Of a DNA stretch of 64,000 nt, positions 39,363 to 49,000 are shown one piece after another. How positions within the stretch are numbered: the stretch's first letter is position 1; each line of letters opens with the position of its first letter. Source of the DNA: Winslowiella arboricola (GTDB lineage Bacteria > Pseudomonadota > Gammaproteobacteria > Enterobacterales > Enterobacteriaceae); assembly GCF_025527015.1 (NCBI RefSeq), contig NZ_JAODIM010000043.1, positions 124,001-188,000 on the forward strand, written 5' to 3'. Below the pieces are notes generated by a model, which made no database searches, had not been told where the DNA came from, and saw only the letters and a list, made by a program, of their open reading frames with translations. Position numbers and translations under genes: made by a program.

Positions 39363-40124
39363 ATGTTAGATATTGCTAAGCGCACGGCCTTCGGTGCGCT
39401 GTTGTTATTAATTATGCCGCTGGGGGTGTGGATTTCCGGCTGGCAGTGGCAACCTGGTTCAGCAGGCTTTGGCCTGCGGGTGCTGTTCTGGATGACCGAA
39501 ACCGTGACCAGTCCGTGGGGTGTGGTCACCAGTGTGATTCTGTGTGGCTGGTTTTTGTGGTGTCTGCGCTTTCGCCTGAAACCGGCCATCTTTCTGTTAG
39601 TGATTATGGTCGCCGCCATCCTTGCCGGCCAGTACACCAAATCATTTATTAAAGAACGGGTGCAGGAGCCACGTCCCTATGTGGTGTGGCTGGAAAAGAG
39701 CCATGGTGTGGATGAGAGCGCCTTTTATGAGCTGAAACGTAAGGCGCGCGGCAAAATGGTGACCCAGCTGTTGCAGGATGACAACCAGCTGCCGGCATGG
39801 CTGAAACAGCACTGGGCGTTTGAAACTGGTTTTGCCTTTCCTTCCGGCCATACCCTGTTTGCCGCCAGCTGGGCGCTACTGGGCGTCGGTTTGTTGTGGC
39901 CACGGCGCCATATCAAAACCGTGGTGCTGTTACTGCTGTGGGCGAGCGGGGTGATGGGCAGCCGTATGCTATTAGGAATGCACTGGCCGCGTGATCTGGT
40001 GGTTGCCACGCTGATTAGCTGGTTGCTGGTGACGCTGGCAACCTGGCTGGCGCAACGGGTTTGCGGCCCGCTCACGGTGCCACCGCAGGAGCAGCAGGAG
40101 ATACGCCAGCGCGAGGATGAGTAG
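39363..40124 (+). CDS. pgpB: Phosphatidylglycerophosphatase B
   Basis: A 253-residue polytopic inner-membrane PAP2-family phosphatase acting on phosphatidylglycerol phosphate, phosphatidate and undecaprenyl diphosphate. The three family motifs are KERVQEPRPYV (KX6RP), FAFPSGHT (PSGH) and SRMLLGMHWPRDLV (SRX5HX3D). About six membrane helices are seen. I chose the ATG at 39363, which follows AAGGATGCA and gives the E. coli-like opening. It lies upstream of lapA. Confidence 0.93.
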   Translation: MLDIAKRTAFGALLLLIMPLGVWISGWQWQPGSAGFGLRVLFWMTETVTSPWGVVTSVILCGWFLWCLRFRLKPAIFLLVIMVAAILAGQYTKSFIKERVQEPRPYVVWLEKSHGVDESAFYELKRKARGKMVTQLLQDDNQLPAWLKQHWAFETGFAFPSGHTLFAASWALLGVGLLWPRRHIKTVVLLLLWASGVMGSRMLLGMHWPRDLVVATLISWLLVTLATWLAQRVCGPLTVPPQEQQEIRQREDE

Positions 40125-40286
40125 CCGCAATTGCAAATGGACTCTCACGCCCCCATAACAGTTCAATGAAGTGGGGGCTGAAGGCGCAATCCTCGCCGTC
40201 AGGAGTGCTAAAGCCATTTTACATGCAGCATCCGGGCGAGATTTTTGGCATAATTCTTTGGTTAACACCAAATTACGGGATGAAAT

Positions 40287-40595
40287 GTGAAATATTTGCT
40301 GATTTTTTTACTGGTTTTGGTGGTTTTCGTCATCTCGGTGACGTTAGGTGCGCACAACGACCAGGTGGTTCCTTTTAATTTCCTGCTGGCTGCAGGTGAA
40401 TATCGTATTTCGACGCTGCTGGCCACGCTTTTTGCCGTTGGCTTTTTACTGGGCTGGGCGATTTGCGGCCTTTTCTGGCTGCGTGTCCGCGTTGCTCTCG
40501 CCAATTCACAACGCAAGCTTAAACGTCTTCAGCAGCAGCTGGGCGAGACAGATGCAACCGTGACAACGTCACGCGTTCCTGTCGTCAAGGAATAA
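40287..40595 (+). CDS. lapA: Lipopolysaccharide assembly protein A (YciS)
   Basis: A 102-residue inner-membrane protein with two membrane helices (about residues 2-20 and 44-68) and a cytoplasmic basic coiled tail (NSQRKLKRLQQQLGE). LapA works with LapB in controlling LpxC turnover and lipopolysaccharide synthesis. The start is GTG; the next in-frame ATG is too far in. It is followed six bases later by lapB, the conserved pair. Confidence 0.92.
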   Translation: MKYLLIFLLVLVVFVISVTLGAHNDQVVPFNFLLAAGEYRISTLLATLFAVGFLLGWAICGLFWLRVRVALANSQRKLKRLQQQLGETDATVTTSRVPVVKE

Positions 40596-40601
40596 TCTTT
40601 T

Positions 40602-41771
40602 ATGTTGGAACTGCTGTTTCTGTTATTGCCTGTTGCTGCCGCTTACGGCTGGTATATGGGGCGCCGCAGTGCGCAACAGGATAAGCAACAGGAAGCAAGC
40701 CGTCTGTCACGTGACTATGTGGCTGGCGTTAACTTTCTGCTGTCCAATCAGCAGGATAAAGCGGTTGACCTGTTCCTCGATATGCTGAAAGAGGACAGCG
40801 GAACAGTGGAAGCACACCTGACCCTCGGCAACTTGTTTCGCTCACGGGGTGAAGTCGACCGCGCTATCCGTATTCACCAGTCATTAATGGAGAGCGCCTC
40901 GCTCACTTATGATCAGCGCTTGCTGGCGGTGCAGCAGCTTGGCCGTGACTATATGGCCGCCGGGATGTATGACCGCGCCGAAGATATGTTTGCTCAGCTG
41001 ATTGACGAGACCGACTTCCGTATTGGCGCGCTGCAGCAACTGTTGCTGATTCATCAGGCAACCAGTGACTGGCAAAAAGCCATTGATGTCGCCGAGCGCC
41101 TGGTAAAACTGGGCAAAGATCGCCAGCAAATGGAAATCGCTCATTTCTATTGCGAACTGGCGTTACAGGCGATGGGCAGCGACGATCTCGATCGCGCCAT
41201 GAACCTGCTGAAAAAAGCCGAAGCGGCTGACCGTCAGAGTGCGCGCGTGTCGATTATGATGGGACGTATTCTGATGGCGCAGGGTGAAGACGCCAAAGCG
41301 GTTAACCATCTGCAACGGGTCATTGAGCAGGATAAAGAGCTGGTCAGTGAAACCCTGGAGATGCTGGAAACCTGTTTTCAGCACCTTAATCAGCCGCAGG
41401 CGTGGGCTGATTATCTGCGACGCTGCGTGGAAGAGAACACCGGTGCGCTGGCGGAACTCTATCTGTCCGATATTCTCGAACAGCATGAGGGGGCGGAAGT
41501 GGCGCAGATGTATATCAACCGTCAGCTGCAGCGTCATCCCACCATGCGCGTATTCCACCGTCTGATGGATTTCCACCTGCATGAAGCAGAAGACGGCAGG
41601 GCGAAAGAGAGTCTGATGGTGCTGCGCGATATGGTTGGCGAGCAGATTCGCACCAAGCCGCGCTACCGCTGCCATAAATGCGGCTTTACCGCCCATGCGC
41701 TTTACTGGCACTGTCCCTCCTGCCGCGCCTGGTCTTCAGTGAAACCGATTCGTGGTCTTGATGGCCAGTAA
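40602..41771 (+). CDS. lapB: Lipopolysaccharide assembly protein B (YciM)
   Basis: A 389-residue protein with an N-terminal membrane helix (about residues 2-20), about nine TPR repeats (35-350), and a C-terminal rubredoxin-type metal site, YRCHKCGFTAHALYWHCPSCRAW (two CxxC pairs, about 355-377). In E. coli LapB presents LpxC to the FtsH protease, setting lipopolysaccharide levels, and is essential. A terminator follows the stop codon. Confidence 0.95.
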   Translation: MLELLFLLLPVAAAYGWYMGRRSAQQDKQQEASRLSRDYVAGVNFLLSNQQDKAVDLFLDMLKEDSGTVEAHLTLGNLFRSRGEVDRAIRIHQSLMESASLTYDQRLLAVQQLGRDYMAAGMYDRAEDMFAQLIDETDFRIGALQQLLLIHQATSDWQKAIDVAERLVKLGKDRQQMEIAHFYCELALQAMGSDDLDRAMNLLKKAEAADRQSARVSIMMGRILMAQGEDAKAVNHLQRVIEQDKELVSETLEMLETCFQHLNQPQAWADYLRRCVEENTGALAELYLSDILEQHEGAEVAQMYINRQLQRHPTMRVFHRLMDFHLHEAEDGRAKESLMVLRDMVGEQIRTKPRYRCHKCGFTAHALYWHCPSCRAWSSVKPIRGLDGQ

Positions 41772-41778
41772 CCAGGAT

Positions 41779-41800
41779 TCCCGGCAACGGGAGTTTTTTT
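41779..41800 (+). terminator. lapAB terminator
   Basis: TCCCG, a four-base loop and CGGGA are followed by seven T, eight bases after the lapB stop codon. The stem is short. Confidence 0.75.
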
Positions 41801-42009
41801 ACCCTCATTTTAGTTACAACATACTATGATAATCACGTTTCTGGTGGCCACTTAAGCAAGGTGCTATCAACCCGCCTCGCAGGGGCGAAAGCACTTAAAA
41901 TTAATATCGGCTTTGCGCTGGTGCCTGAAGGAGAGCGCATGTAGAATGCTTGCCGTTTGCCCGTCGCGCCGTGCTGGTGCTCCACCGTTCACTGTCAGAG
42001 GGAATACTC

Positions 42010-42729
42010 ATGTCACCATCTCACACTGTTACCGGGTCGCCAATTGTGGTGGCGCTGGATTATGCCGATCGCCAGCGTGCCATGGACTTTGTAGACCGCC
42101 TTAACCCGGCGTCCTGCCGCCTGAAAGTCGGCAAAGAGATGTTTACGCTGTTTGGTCCGCAACTGGTGCGCGATTTACAGCAGTGCGGTTTTGACATCTT
42201 CCTCGACCTGAAATTCCACGATATCCCCAATACCACCGCCCATGCTGTCGCTGCCGCTGCCGACCTTGGTGTCTGGATGGTTAACGTTCACGCCAGCGGC
42301 GGGGCGCGGATGATGAATGCCGCGCGCGAAGCATTACTGCCATTTGGTAAAGATGCACCATTACTGATTGCCGTTACCGTGCTTACCAGCATGGATGCGG
42401 ATGATTTGCGCGATATCGGTATCGACCTCTCTCCGGCAGACCATGCTGAACGTCTGGCGAGCCTGACGCGCGATTGTGGCCTCGATGGTGTGGTGTGCTC
42501 GGCGCAGGAAGCGGTCAGGTTTAAAAACGCATTCGGCGCGGATTTCAAACTGGTCACGCCGGGGATCCGTCCGGCTGGCAGCGCAGCCGATGACCAGCGC
42601 CGGATTATGACGCCACAGCAGGCGCAGCAGGCCGGAGTCGACTATATGGTGATTGGTCGTCCGTTGACTCAGTCTGACGACCCGGCACATAAGCTACAGA
42701 CCATTCTTGCTGAGTTGCAGGAGGCATAA
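42010..42729 (+). CDS. pyrF: Orotidine 5'-phosphate decarboxylase
   Basis: A 239-residue enzyme that makes UMP from OMP. The catalytic network is [10 protein letters not shown] (Asp66, Lys68, Asp71) and the phosphate-binding end is [13 protein letters not shown] chose ATG 42010 ([10 protein letters not shown]) because the family core starts nearby; the frame from 41950 is an extension. The upstream 41861-41898 region has GGTGCT and AGCACT arms that could form a loop. yciH starts within the pyrF stop codon. Confidence 0.95.
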   Translation: MSPSHTVTGSPIVVALDYADRQRAMDFVDRLNPASCRLKVGKEMFTLFGPQLVRDLQQCGFDIFLDLKFHDIPNTTAHAVAAAADLGVWMVNVHASGGARMMNAAREALLPFGKDAPLLIAVTVLTSMDADDLRDIGIDLSPADHAERLASLTRDCGLDGVVCSAQEAVRFKNAFGADFKLVTPGIRPAGSAADDQRRIMTPQQAQQAGVDYMVIGRPLTQSDDPAHKLQTILAELQEA

Positions 42730-43055
42730 TGAATGATAACAACAGCCGCTTAGTCTATTCGACCGACAGCGGACGCATCGAGCAGCCGCAGGAAAAAGTT
42801 GTCCGGCCAAAAGGCGACGGCATTGTGCGCATTCAGCGCCAGACCAGCGGGCGCAAGGGAAAAGGCGTGTGTCTGATTAGCGGTATTGACCTCGACGATG
42901 AAGCCCTGACTAAACTGGCGGCAGAGCTGAAGAAAAAGTGCAGCTGTGGCGGTGCCGTCAAAGAGGGCATTATTGAAATTCAGGGCGATAAGCGTGACTT
43001 GCTGAAAAGTCTGCTGGAAGCAAAAGGGATGAAGGTTAAGCTGGCGGGGGGATAG
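42729..43055 (+). CDS. yciH: YciH, SUI1/eIF1-family translation factor
   Basis: A 108-residue protein of the SUI1 fold, related to eukaryotic eIF1. It has the conserved basic loop RIQRQTSGRKGKGVCLISGI (described by position 34-53), KKKCSCGGAVKEG and IEIQGDKRD. In E. coli YciH can influence start-codon selection and translation under stress. The ATG shares its A with the pyrF TAA (TAATG), so translation is coupled to pyrF. A palindromic terminator follows. Confidence 0.94.
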   Translation: MNDNNSRLVYSTDSGRIEQPQEKVVRPKGDGIVRIQRQTSGRKGKGVCLISGIDLDDEALTKLAAELKKKCSCGGAVKEGIIEIQGDKRDLLKSLLEAKGMKVKLAGG

Positions 43056-43062
43056 TCGTGAA

Positions 43063-43084
43063 AAGGCCGCGATATCGCGGCCTT
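43063..43084. terminator. Palindromic terminator after yciH
   Basis: AAGGCCGCGA directly followed by its complement via TATCGCGGCCTT: a 22-base perfect palindrome between converging yciH and osmB. T-run is weak. Confidence 0.7.
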
Positions 43085-43146
43085 GATCCAGCCAGATGCG
43101 CTGCGTAGAGCCAGAGCTTTTTCTTATGATGAGAATCTGGTTTGGG

Positions 43147-43365
43147 TTATTTACCGACCTGATGACCGATAATACCACCCACCGCAGCGCCACCAATGGT
43201 GCCTAAACCGCTACCGTTAGTCAGGATTGAACCACCGATAGCACCGGCACCGGCGCCAATTGCTGTATTACGATCACGCTTTGACCAGTTAGAACAGGCG
43301 CTCAAAGAGAGTACCAGAGTAGCGGCCAGCACAGCAGCAGTGATGCGTTTGGCGTTAATTGACAT
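43147..43365 (-). CDS. osmB: Osmotically inducible lipoprotein OsmB
   Basis: A 72-residue lipoprotein with lipobox LSAC (Cys24) and SNWSKRDRNTAIGAGAGAIGG, followed by the glycine-zipper repeats AAVGGIIGHQVG. It matches E. coli OsmB at almost every family position. In E. coli it is induced by high osmolarity and through RpoS and Rcs. A purine-rich GGAGAAG site precedes the start. Upstream region 43366-43763 holds its promoter. Confidence 0.93.
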   Translation of the reverse strand: MSINAKRITAAVLAATLVLSLSACSNWSKRDRNTAIGAGAGAIGGSILTNGSGLGTIGGAAVGGIIGHQVGK

Positions 43366-43763
43366 AATGACTTCTCCTTAATTGTTACTCACAGAGGCAA
43401 CCCTTTCAGTATAGTTGGCGATCTCTGTATTCAGGTCCGCTGGCTGCATATTTAGCACGATGAAGCGCCCTGTTATTACTATCCAGACGAGTAAAAAGCT
43501 TAATAACTGACGGTCTTATTTTGCAGCGACAGCAGGCAAATGCGCCCTGAAAAATATATAGCAAGGTAACTATCACCTTGTGGGCTATTGCATACTGATA
43601 GTTTAGCCATAAGCGGCGCTTCTGACAGGGTAAAAAATCTCAATTCACATCAGAAAATGGCGCTGACAGCCACTTTCTCCCTCCTATACAGCTATCCACT
43701 CCATAGCCAGTGACGCACTGCACCACCAGAATAATGGTAACGTGGTTAATGGAGAGTTTTACG
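43366..43763. other. Intergenic region between divergent osmB and araD
   Basis: 398 bases with no convincing gene. A small hairpin (CAAGGT...ACCTTG) lies at about 43561-43579. Promoters for both genes are expected here, but none was assigned. The araD ribosome site GGAGAG is at 43751-43756. Confidence 0.4.
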
Positions 43764-44462
43764 ATGCTGGAACAACTGAAACAACAGGTGCTGGAAGCCA
43801 ATCTTGCGCTGCCACGTTACGGGCTGGTGACTTTTACCTGGGGAAACGTTAGCGCAATCGATCGCAGCAGCGGTCTGCTGGTGATCAAGCCTTCCGGTGT
43901 CAGCTACGAGGCGATGACAGCAGAAGATATGGTGGTGGTGGCGCTGGAGAGCGGCGAAGTGGTGGAGGGCAGCAAACGTCCCTCTTCGGATACCGCTACC
44001 CACCGCGCGCTCTATCTTGCCTGGCCGGAAATTGGTGGCATTGTTCATACCCACTCACGGCATGCCACCATCTGGGCGCAGGCAGGCCGGGATATTCCGG
44101 CATGGGGCACGACTCATGCTGATGATTTTTACGGCGATATTCCCTGCACACGTAAGATGCATGACAGCGAAATCATCGATCGTTACGAATGGGAAACCGG
44201 GCAGGTGATTATTGAGACGCTGCGTGAACGCCAGCTTTCACCACTGGAAGTTCCGGCGGTACTGGTTAACTCCCATGGACCTTTTGCCTGGGGCAAAAAC
44301 GCCAGTGATGCGGTACACAGTGCGGTAGTGCTGGAAGAGGTGGCCTATATGGGCATTTTCAGTCTGCAACTGACTCCCGAACTACCGCCAATGCAGCAGG
44401 CGCTACTGGATAAACATTACCTGCGCAAGCACGGTGCCAATGCCTGGTACGGGCAGAAATAA
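43764..44462 (+). CDS. araD: L-ribulose-5-phosphate 4-epimerase (AraD/UlaF/SgbE family)
   Basis: A 232-residue class-II aldolase-family enzyme that interconverts L-ribulose 5-phosphate and D-xylulose 5-phosphate. It is most like Ara[35 protein letters not shown], and zinc His residues in [18 protein letters not shown] plus a later SHGPFAWG. The C-terminal [16 protein letters not shown] is also AraD-like. No araA or araB lies nearby, so it is an orphan and might serve ascorbate or pentose breakdown instead. The upstream frame to 43710 lacks support. Confidence 0.9.
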   Translation: MLEQLKQQVLEANLALPRYGLVTFTWGNVSAIDRSSGLLVIKPSGVSYEAMTAEDMVVVALESGEVVEGSKRPSSDTATHRALYLAWPEIGGIVHTHSRHATIWAQAGRDIPAWGTTHADDFYGDIPCTRKMHDSEIIDRYEWETGQVIIETLRERQLSPLEVPAVLVNSHGPFAWGKNASDAVHSAVVLEEVAYMGIFSLQLTPELPPMQQALLDKHYLRKHGANAWYGQK

Positions 44463-44484
44463 CGGTCTGACATTGGTGATTTTT

Positions 44485-44555
44485 ACGGGCGGTGAGAACG
44501 TCGCCCCTACAGCAAATTGATGGGTTTATGTAGGGGCGGCGTTCTCGCCGCCCGT
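44485..44555. repeat. Palindromic repeat pair (type B, inverted) after araD
   Basis: Two B units face each other: ACGGGCGGTGAGAACG...CCCCTACA at 44485-44511 and TGTAGGGG...GCCGCCCGT at 44529-44555, separated by 17 bases. The right unit is identical to the B unit after rluB. The pair could fold into one long cruciform. Confidence 0.85.
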
Positions 44556-44736
44556 GCCGATGATCTGCACCGTAGCGAATTCCCCCCCTAAACCATTCTG
44601 ATTAATCCAATCAAATTCTTATACCTTAAGTGACTGACATTAAGTCATCAGGCTGCCTTTTTTCATGTCTGTAAACCCGACAGAGGCTGCATTTTACCCC
44701 TGTCAGATCAATAAAGTGAAACTCTCTTCCTTTAAA

Positions 44737-44755
44737 AATGAAATAACGTTTTAAA
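44737..44755. promoter_or_regulatory. KdgR operator-like site upstream of kdgT
   Basis: AATGAAATAACGTTTTAAA agrees at 17 of 19 positions with the KdgR consensus AATRAAAYRNYRTTTYATT used in pectolytic and related enterobacteria. It lies about 115 bases before kdgT, a known KdgR-regulon gene. Induction by 2-keto-3-deoxygluconate is inferred. A further small inverted repeat (TGACT...AGTCA) is at 44631-44647. Confidence 0.7.
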
Positions 44756-44868
44756 AATATCGACGAGATCACTTTTCTGCCTTTTTATTCACGCTATGTT
44801 GCTGTCACCCGCCCACTGGGCAGATGCAAACAATCTTTTTTACTTCTCCTTGCAGGTGAAAAAACAAC

Positions 44869-45852
44869 ATGCAAATTAAAAGAGCTATAGACAAAATTCC
44901 CGGCGGAATGATGCTGATTCCGCTGTTTATTGGCGCTGTCTGCCATACTTTCGCTCCAGACTCCGGGAAATACTTTGGATCGTTCACCAACGGATTGATG
45001 ACCGGCACCGTGCCGATCCTTGCGGTGTGGTTTTTCTGTATGGGGGCGTCGATAAAACTTAGCGCGACCGGCACCGTATTACGTAAATCGGGTACGCTGG
45101 TAGTGACGAAAATCGCGGTAGCGTGGATTGTGGCAGCGGTTGCTTCACGCCTGATCCCGGAAAACGGCTTTGAAGTGGGGATGCTGGCCGGACTGTCGAC
45201 TCTGGCGCTGGTGGCTGCCATGGATATGACCAATGGCGGTCTCTATGCTTCGATTATGCAGCAGTATGGCACTAAAGAAGAGGCGGGCGCCTTTGTGCTG
45301 ATGTCATTAGAGTCAGGCCCGCTGATGACCATGGTGATCCTCGGTACTGCCGGTATTGCCTCTTTTGAGCCGCACGTATTTGTCGGCGCGGTGCTGCCAT
45401 TCCTGGTGGGCTTTGCGCTGGGCAACCTTGACCCGGAATTGCGCGAGTTCTTTAGTAAAGCCGTGCATACCCTGATTCCATTCTTTGCCTTTGCTCTGGG
45501 TAACACTATCAATCTGGCGGTTATCGCCCAGACCGGGCTGCTGGGTGTGGCGCTGGGTATCGCGGTGATTGTGGTTACCGGCATTCCGTTGATTCTGGCA
45601 GATCGCCTGATTGGCGGTGGCGATGGCACTGCCGGTATTGCGGCGTCCAGCTCCGCCGGCGCTGCGGTTGCTACGCCAGTATTGATTGCTGAAATGGTGC
45701 CGCAGTTTAAGCCGGTAGCACCAGCCGCTACTGCACTGGTGGCGACCTCAGTCATCGTCACCTCTGTGCTGGTGCCGATTCTGACGGCGATGTACTCGAA
45801 ACGGGTTAAAGCCGCGAAAGCCTCTTCCAGCCAGCATGCCGCAATTAAGTAA
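44869..45852 (+). CDS. kdgT: 2-keto-3-deoxygluconate permease
   Basis: A 327-residue inner-membrane carrier that imports 2-keto-3-deoxygluconate, a pectin and alginate breakdown product, by proton symport. About ten membrane helices are seen. Family stretches are [47 protein letters not shown] and [15 protein letters not shown]. The ATG is preceded by TTGCAGGTGAAAAAACAAC with a GGTG site. A GCTTTCCCG/CGGGAAAGC hairpin at 45865-45892 follows the gene. It appears monocistronic. Confidence 0.93.
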   Translation: MQIKRAIDKIPGGMMLIPLFIGAVCHTFAPDSGKYFGSFTNGLMTGTVPILAVWFFCMGASIKLSATGTVLRKSGTLVVTKIAVAWIVAAVASRLIPENGFEVGMLAGLSTLALVAAMDMTNGGLYASIMQQYGTKEEAGAFVLMSLESGPLMTMVILGTAGIASFEPHVFVGAVLPFLVGFALGNLDPELREFFSKAVHTLIPFFAFALGNTINLAVIAQTGLLGVALGIAVIVVTGIPLILADRLIGGGDGTAGIAASSSAGAAVATPVLIAEMVPQFKPVAPAATALVATSVIVTSVLVPILTAMYSKRVKAAKASSSQHAAIK

Positions 45853-46010
45853 TCATATTTAATGCTTTCCCGGCCCGTGAGTCGGGAAAGCAACATCCTG
45901 CCGGAATACTCAGTTGAGAAAATGCGTGGCTGGAAGAACCGCCATTTCCGACTATCTTTATTATGGCGCAACGGAGCTTTGCGCATATAGGATACCGATT
46001 ATCTTCAAGG

Positions 46011-49000
46011 ATGATGAAATTGAACGAAATAAATCAGCAGCTTACCGATCACACCTTTTTACTGGCTGCGCCACAGCTGGCAGCGGCCAGCAATAACACC
46101 CATCCCGGATTATTAAAACGCGTGGTTAATATCGCCACCCGGCTTTTTGCTGCGCCGATCCCCGACCAGGCGCAGGCATGGCGGCAGGCATGTGAACTCT
46201 CGTTTACTCGCTGTCAGACAGCCGCAGAGTTTGTCCAGTCGTTGCGTCAGCGGCTGGGCGACGCCAGCGCCAGCCATTTAATGCAGCCTGACGCCCAGCA
46301 TCCGGCATACTGGTTGCCAGCGATAATCGAGCCGGCACTGAGTAGCGAGCAGCTGCGGCAGCTGGCAAGTTATGCACTCAATCTTCCTCAGCTGAATCTT
46401 GCATGGATCGAACGCAACCGACCGGCGCTGTATAACCTGTTAGTCGATGAAATCAGTCAGGCGGCAGCGAACCGGCAGACAGACATTATCGCGATGCTGT
46501 TACCACAATTATTACGGTTGCCCGCTGTGCTCAATTCACTCAGCCGTCTGCATCCGTTGCTGCCTGTGGCGCTGTGGGCCACACAATTGTTATGGCAAAT
46601 CCAGCAGCAGGGTGTGCTCAATGCACTGGGCAGCGAACTGAAAATGCAGCTTCATCACTGGCTGATGCGGCTGGACGGTGCTCAGCCAGCAGCGGATTCG
46701 TTGCGCAGCGCGTTAAGCGACAAACAACTGTGGGGAATGGTAAATACCTGGCTGGAGAAGCACCTGTCGCTGACCGGCGATACAGCAGAATCCATTGCAC
46801 CGCAGCCTGAACCTGCTGCGGCGCTGGCAGTGGTGGCCGCGCATCAGTGGCAGGTTAATAGCGCGATCAATATGGCGGCACAGCAAAACCATGCATTACA
46901 GCTGCAGATCGAAAGTTGCTATGAGTTGCTTAAACTCCAGACGCGGCCAGTTGATATCGTTGTCAGTTGCGCACCGCAGCCCGGCAATTCGTCACTGAAC
47001 ACCAGCACCGGGCAGGGTGCGCAACTGACGCGTTCACTGGTGCTGGGTGAACGCGGAGAGATGTACACGCGTTTGCAACTGGATAGTGGTGAAGCGCCGA
47101 TGCTATTGCAAGGAGTAACCATCCCGGCGCAGACGCGTCCGCAGGCGTTACAGTTATTAGCCGGGCCTGATGACAGGATAACCCTGCTGCCAGTCAGTGC
47201 CGCCGCCCCCGGTGACGATCAACTGGCTGCATTGGTCATCAAAGGAGGGCAGCAACAGCTAACGCAAAGCGGGTTTGTGACGAGAAAATTGCAGGCGGTC
47301 AGCAACATCCTGCAACCGGCGGCATCGGGATGGGGTTATCAGCTCAGTTCCACACTGTCGGCAGTGGCGAGCTGGCTGCTCACGCCCGGTAAAGCAGACC
47401 GACCATCGGCATGGCCACTCCCCGGTCTGTCAGCAGCAGAATTCACCACCGCCACGACGACCCTCCAGCTGGCTGAAGCCGCGAATGCCAGCAGGGGGGA
47501 GACAAGCGTTGATGACTTGATGGAATCGCTGTGCTTTAAGTATCCCGACCAGCTTGAACGCTATCCTGATGTGGTTATTTCACAAGTCCGTCAGCGCGCC
47601 ACCCGGGAGGTGCTGGATAGTGAAGTGCCGCTGGCACAGGCATTGCAGTTGCTGGATGAAGCAGAACTGAATAATCCGCAACTGTTACTTAATTTTCATC
47701 CTGGCTGGAGTAAACATTTAGCTGATGATATTCATCATCATCTCAGTGGCAAAGTCTGGCCAGCTTATAATGATACAGCGCCAATGGCATGGGACGAACC
47801 GCAGAACCAATGGGCTGCGTGGCAGTTAGGCGTCGGGCTGGGGCGCTTAAGCCTGGAGAATATGGGCGCGATCACCCGGCAGATCAGACTGCCAATCTGG
47901 GATGCACAGAACTGGATCCGCCATAAAATCAGCACGATTGTCACCCTGTATGGCGCCGATCCAAACCTGCTGAAAGCCGACACTAAAGTAAAAATTTACC
48001 TGCGAATGCCATCAGTACTGAACAGGCAACATATGCCGGTTAATGCGACCTATGACGGCACATTGCAACCCCTGTTAAATGAGGACGGGGGGGACTGGAC
48101 CTTGCAGGATATATTTACCGATGCTTATAAACGGGGGCCGGTGCGCCCCGAAAGTATGCTGATTGAATTTCCGGCGAGTGTGAATGACGCCCTGAAAAAA
48201 GAGATACTGGATATCAATTTGCAGGCCATGTTTATGCAGGAGCTGCAGCAGGCATTTGCCGATAACAACATCAGAAAGGGCATGCTGAGTTTATATGAGA
48301 CACTGTTTAATCATGCGCTGGAGCGTGTCTGGCAGCAGCACAGAGCGAATAACATCCCTTTCACCGCTGCTTCACTGCGGGACGCCATCAAAAAAGGGGA
48401 GTTTTATCAGCTAAGCTGGTTTGGTCATCGCTTGCATAACCTGGTGTTTATCGCTGTTGAAAAAAACGAGAGTGATAACGGCATTATTCTCTCATTATGG
48501 GACGATCGCATATTTACGGTGAAAATAGACCGATTATCTGCAATTTCGTTTTATGAAAAGAAAAAAGCGCACGAGTTACTCGCATTACTGGAAAAAAGCC
48601 TGCCCATCGATGGCAGGGAAAAGGCGCATAACAAATCCGGCATCTACGATGACAGTATAATTATTAATACATCCGGTCGTTACCAGGTGCAATTTCATGG
48701 CAAAGCTTTTATCAGAAAAACATGGTTAAAGGCCAGTGAAGATCAATGCGTGCTGCAACTGCTGAAAACTCCATGGGTGGAGAAAGATTTGCTGCTGAAT
48801 TTAGCCGCAGGATTAAATAAAGATATGAATTTTCTGGTCTTAACCGATACTGAACATCGCATCAATACATTAATTGAAACGTTTGACACTATTGGTATGT
48901 TAATCAGCTTCTTCTCTGTTCCGGTGGCGATTACCTCGGCCAGTGGTGGCGTCGGCACGGCGTCGAAAATGCTGGCGCAAATCTCCAGCTGGCGCAGCAG

